NCBI GenBank assembly: GCA_001464865.1
Contig: LNEG01000080.1
Coordinates: 1-37,717, forward strand
Reading direction: 5' to 3'
DNA length: 37,717 bases
DNA from: Burkholderiales bacterium Ga0074133
Lineage (GTDB): Bacteria; Pseudomonadota; Gammaproteobacteria; Burkholderiales; Burkholderiaceae_C
The notes beneath the pieces are model-generated. The model did not search any database and had not been told where the DNA came from. It saw only the letters and a list, made by a program, of their open reading frames with translations. Position numbers and translations under genes: made by a program. Shown here one piece after another: positions 35,417 to 37,717 of this stretch. How positions within the stretch are numbered: position 1 is the first letter of the stretch; every line of letters begins with the position of its first letter.

Positions 35417-35781
35417 TAGTTGGTCTGCGCTTCGAAACGGTACACGAGGTAGGCAGGGCCTGCCAGGGCGATCTCGCGCGAGTACTTGAAGCTGACCACG
35501 ACCTTGTCGCCGCGCTTGGTGACTTCGAGGTCCTTGCCTTGAATGGAGCGGATGTCATCGATCGCTGCCGCACGATCAAACGCGGCACGCACTCCGGGCA
35601 CGGTGCCTTCAACCTTTGCCTTATCGATCGCACGCTTGGCGGCAACGTATTCAAGGAAGATGGGCACCGACTGGCCACCAATGGCAAAGACAGCCACTGC
35701 AAACACACCGAGAAACACCAGCCCAAAGAAAGACAACCCGCGCTGACGCGAACGCAGTGCTGCCTGATGCGATTTACTCAT
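35416..35781 (-). CDS. DUF4845 membrane-anchored protein
   Basis: This 121-residue protein has a single N-terminal membrane helix ([21 protein letters not shown]) preceded by a basic segment (RSRQRG), and a small C-terminal extracytoplasmic domain with [13 protein letters not shown] and [24 protein letters not shown]. It belongs to the DUF4845 family, which is constantly found between lepB and rnc in beta- and gammaproteobacteria and whose role is unknown. The N-terminus recalls pilin-like leaders but lacks a clear prepilin site. Confidence 0.9.
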   Translation of the reverse strand: MSKSHQAALRSRQRGLSFFGLVFLGVFAVAVFAIGGQSVPIFLEYVAAKRAIDKAKVEGTVPGVRAAFDRAAAIDDIRSIQGKDLEVTKRGDKVVVSFKYSREIALAGPAYLVYRFEAQTN

Positions 35782-35816
35782 TGCCGCCCCTCATTGATTG
35801 TTGATGCAGGACCATG

Positions 35817-36791
35817 TCAGTTGAATGGCCCGATACGTTTGAAATTGCCGAAGTTCATCCAGACGAAGAACGCTTTCCCAACGATATTGCGCTCGGGCAC
35901 GAAACCCCAATAGCGCGAATCGAGGGAGTTGTCGCGGTTATCGCCCATCATGAAATAGTGCCCATCAGGCACCTTGCACACAACGCCTTCCACACTGTAC
36001 CGGCAGTTTTCGCGGTAGGCAAAGTTGCTTGCGCCCTGGACAAATGCGGGCACCTCAGCGTTATTGAGCAGGCGATGGCGGTGCTCGCCGAGTTGCTCTT
36101 CAAACTGCTTGAAGTACCGCATGGAGTCTTCTTCAAGAAAGTCGGGCAGTGCCGCCGTGTCCACAGGCTTGCCGTTGATGCTCAGACGCTTGTTGATGTA
36201 GGCGACTTCATCGCCCGGCACGCCCACCACACGTTTGATGTAATCAAGGCTGGGCTGTGGGGGATAGCGGAAGACCATGACGTCCCCGCGCGCAGGACGA
36301 TTGCCTTCGGTGATCCGGGTATGGATCACTGGCAGACGGATTCCGTAAGTGAACTTGTTTACCAGGATCAGGTCACCCACCAGCAGGGTGGGGATCATCG
36401 AGCCAGAGGGGATCTTGAAAGGTTCGAACAGGAAAGATCGCAGCACGAACACGGCCGCAATCACGGGAAACAATCCGGCGGTCCAGTCCAGCCACCAAGG
36501 CTGCATAAGGATGCGCCCCCTGGCCTCGGCGGTATCCACATCCACCTTCTGGATCCCCATGCGGTCGAGCTCTGCCCGGCGCGCGACCGCTGCATCTTCG
36601 ATGGCTTGTGCAGCCAGTCGACGGCGCGGCAAAAAATACAAGCGTTCCGCAAGCCAGTAAACGCCCGTCACGAGCGTGGCAAGAAAAAGGAGCAACGCGA
36701 AGTTGCCCTCGATGGCACCGAAGTACCACGCACCCACGTAGCCAGCCGCAGCGGCAAGGATCGCGGCCGTGAGGATCTGCATGAACTGCAT
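35817..36791 (-). CDS. lepB: Signal peptidase I
   Basis: LepB removes signal peptides from exported proteins on the periplasmic face of the inner membrane. The 324-residue protein has two N-terminal membrane helices, the nucleophile in IPSGSMIPTL (Ser131), the catalytic lysine in DYIKRVVGVPGD (Lys186), and the box E motif GHYFMMGDNRDNSLDSRYWG. Length equals that of E. coli LepB. The start codon overlaps the lepA stop by one base (TGATG), consistent with the standard lepA-lepB operon. Confidence 0.97.
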   Translation of the reverse strand: MQFMQILTAAILAAAAGYVGAWYFGAIEGNFALLLFLATLVTGVYWLAERLYFLPRRRLAAQAIEDAAVARRAELDRMGIQKVDVDTAEARGRILMQPWWLDWTAGLFPVIAAVFVLRSFLFEPFKIPSGSMIPTLLVGDLILVNKFTYGIRLPVIHTRITEGNRPARGDVMVFRYPPQPSLDYIKRVVGVPGDEVAYINKRLSINGKPVDTAALPDFLEEDSMRYFKQFEEQLGEHRHRLLNNAEVPAFVQGASNFAYRENCRYSVEGVVCKVPDGHYFMMGDNRDNSLDSRYWGFVPERNIVGKAFFVWMNFGNFKRIGPFN

Positions 36792-37717
36792 CAGTCTTCC
36801 ACCTGCAAGATGGCCAGGAATGCCTCCTGTGGCACTTCGACGGAGCCAATCTGTTTCATGCGCTTCTTGCCTGCTTTCTGCTTCTCGAGAAGCTTGCGCT
36901 TGCGGGATATGTCACCCCCGTAGCATTTTGCCAGCACGTTCTTGCGCAGGGCCTTGATGGTCTCGCGCGCAATGATGTTCGCGCCGATCGCGGCCTGGAT
37001 GGCTACGTCGTACATTTGGCGACTGATGATCTCACGCATCTTTGCGACCACGGCACGACCGCGGTACTGCGATTGCGACCGGTGCACGATGATGGACAGT
37101 GCATCGACTTTCTCACCGTTTAGCAGAATATCGACCTTGACCACATCGGATGCGCGGTATTCCTTGAACTCGTAGTCCATGGAGGCATAGCCGCGCGACA
37201 CGGACTTGAGCTTGTCAAAGAAGTCCAGCACGATCTCGCCCAGCGGCATTTCGTAGGTCAGCATGACCTGACGGCCGTGGTAGGCCATGTTGATCTGCAC
37301 GCCACGCTTCTGGTTGGCTAGCGTCATCACCGGGCCGACGTAGTCCTGCGGCATGTACAGATGCACGGTCACGATGGGCTCACGGATTTCCTCCAGACGC
37401 CCCTGGTCGGGCATCTTGGAGGGGTTCTCCACCATGACAACTTCGCCATCGGCCTTGACCACCTGATACACCACGCTGGGCGCGGTCGTGATGAGATCCT
37501 GGTCGAATTCGCGCTCGAGCCGCTCCTGGACGATTTCCATGTGCAAAAGGCCCAGGAAGCCGCAACGGAAGCCAAAGCCCAGTGCCTGACTTACCTCGGG
37601 CTCATAGTGCAGCGAGGCATCATTGAGCTTGAGCTTTTCAAGCGCGTCGCGCAGCGAGTCGTACTCACTGGCTTCGGTAGGATAAAGGCCTGCAAACACC
37701 TGGGGCTGGATCTCCTT
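36791..37717 (-). CDS. lepA: Elongation factor 4 (3' portion, cut by window edge)
   Basis: The frame runs open to the last base of the window and gives 308 C-terminal residues of about 600. LepA/EF4 is a ribosome-associated translational GTPase. Visible parts are [47 protein letters not shown], the elongation factor G domain V-like region, and the LepA-specific C-terminal domain with [22 protein letters not shown]. The GTPase domain lies outside the window. It is translationally linked to lepB. Confidence 0.97.
   Translation of the reverse strand, partial: KEIQPQVFAGLYPTEASEYDSLRDALEKLKLNDASLHYEPEVSQALGFGFRCGFLGLLHMEIVQERLEREFDQDLITTAPSVVYQVVKADGEVVMVENPSKMPDQGRLEEIREPIVTVHLYMPQDYVGPVMTLANQKRGVQINMAYHGRQVMLTYEMPLGEIVLDFFDKLKSVSRGYASMDYEFKEYRASDVVKVDILLNGEKVDALSIIVHRSQSQYRGRAVVAKMREIISRQMYDVAIQAAIGANIIARETIKALRKNVLAKCYGGDISRKRKLLEKQKAGKKRMKQIGSVEVPQEAFLAILQVED

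Noticed and set aside
33903..35489. 528-codon plus-strand frame opposite era and rnc
   Set aside because: It spans two well-supported genes on the other strand and has no domain-like content.
1..37717. CRISPR array, tRNA or rRNA genes, insertion sequences, prophage or anti-phage system
   Set aside because: No regularly spaced direct repeats, no tRNA or rRNA-like blocks, and no transposase, integrase, nuclease or phage proteins among the frames examined.

Overview
The window is a chromosomal segment of a GC-rich betaproteobacterium, most likely Burkholderiales of the Comamonadaceae (Acidovorax-like). This rests on three things: the gene order leuB / asd / fimV / truA / trpF-trpB-trpA / accD; the order lepA-lepB-DUF4845-rnc-era-recO-pdxJ-acpS-nagZ; and copies of a short palindromic intergenic repeat that I recall as common in that family. 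Species assignment is inference; no rRNA or tRNA gene is visible.

Region 1 (1-12264) is core metabolism. It holds the 3' part of leuB, an oddly built DapB-like gene on the minus strand, and asd (aspartate-semialdehyde dehydrogenase). asd is preceded by a previously unmarked 34-codon leader ORF ending in a run of Thr/Ile/Lys codons. Then come the pilus/polarity scaffold gene fimV, a tightly overlapping truA-trpF-trpB-trpA operon, accD, a YggT-family membrane protein gene, and a Lon-substrate-binding-domain gene.

Region 2 (12295-27996) is a glycan-biosynthesis island. On its left edge a membrane-bound WbpM/CapD-type 4,6-dehydratase is divergent from a plus-strand operon of eight tightly packed genes: pseB, pseC, pseF, pseG, two methyltransferases, a WbqC-family gene and pseI. 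This is the CMP-pseudaminic acid pathway, except that the N-acetyltransferase PseH is absent. A convergent minus-strand operon holds a MurJ/MviN-like flippase, an HpcH/HpaI-type aldolase, a PglC-like phosphoglycosyl transferase, an AsnB-type amidotransferase, a sugar O-methyltransferase interrupted by a frameshift in a poly-G run, and a GT-B-like glycosyltransferase. Together these suggest a lipid-linked surface glycan carrying a modified pseudaminic acid. No polymerase or ligase is seen.

Region 3 (28115-37717) is core again: lysS, a small MscS-family channel gene, and then a long minus-strand run from lepA (partial) through lepB, a DUF4845 gene, rnc, era, recO, pdxJ, acpS and nagZ. Most of these overlap or nearly touch. 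Two copies of the intergenic repeat flank acpS, and a third appears to have been absorbed into the 5' coding region of era.

The points most worth a second look are the candidate leaderless leader peptide of asd, the PseH gap with its unusual neighbours, the poly-G frameshift in the sugar methyltransferase, and the repeat-derived N-terminus of Era.
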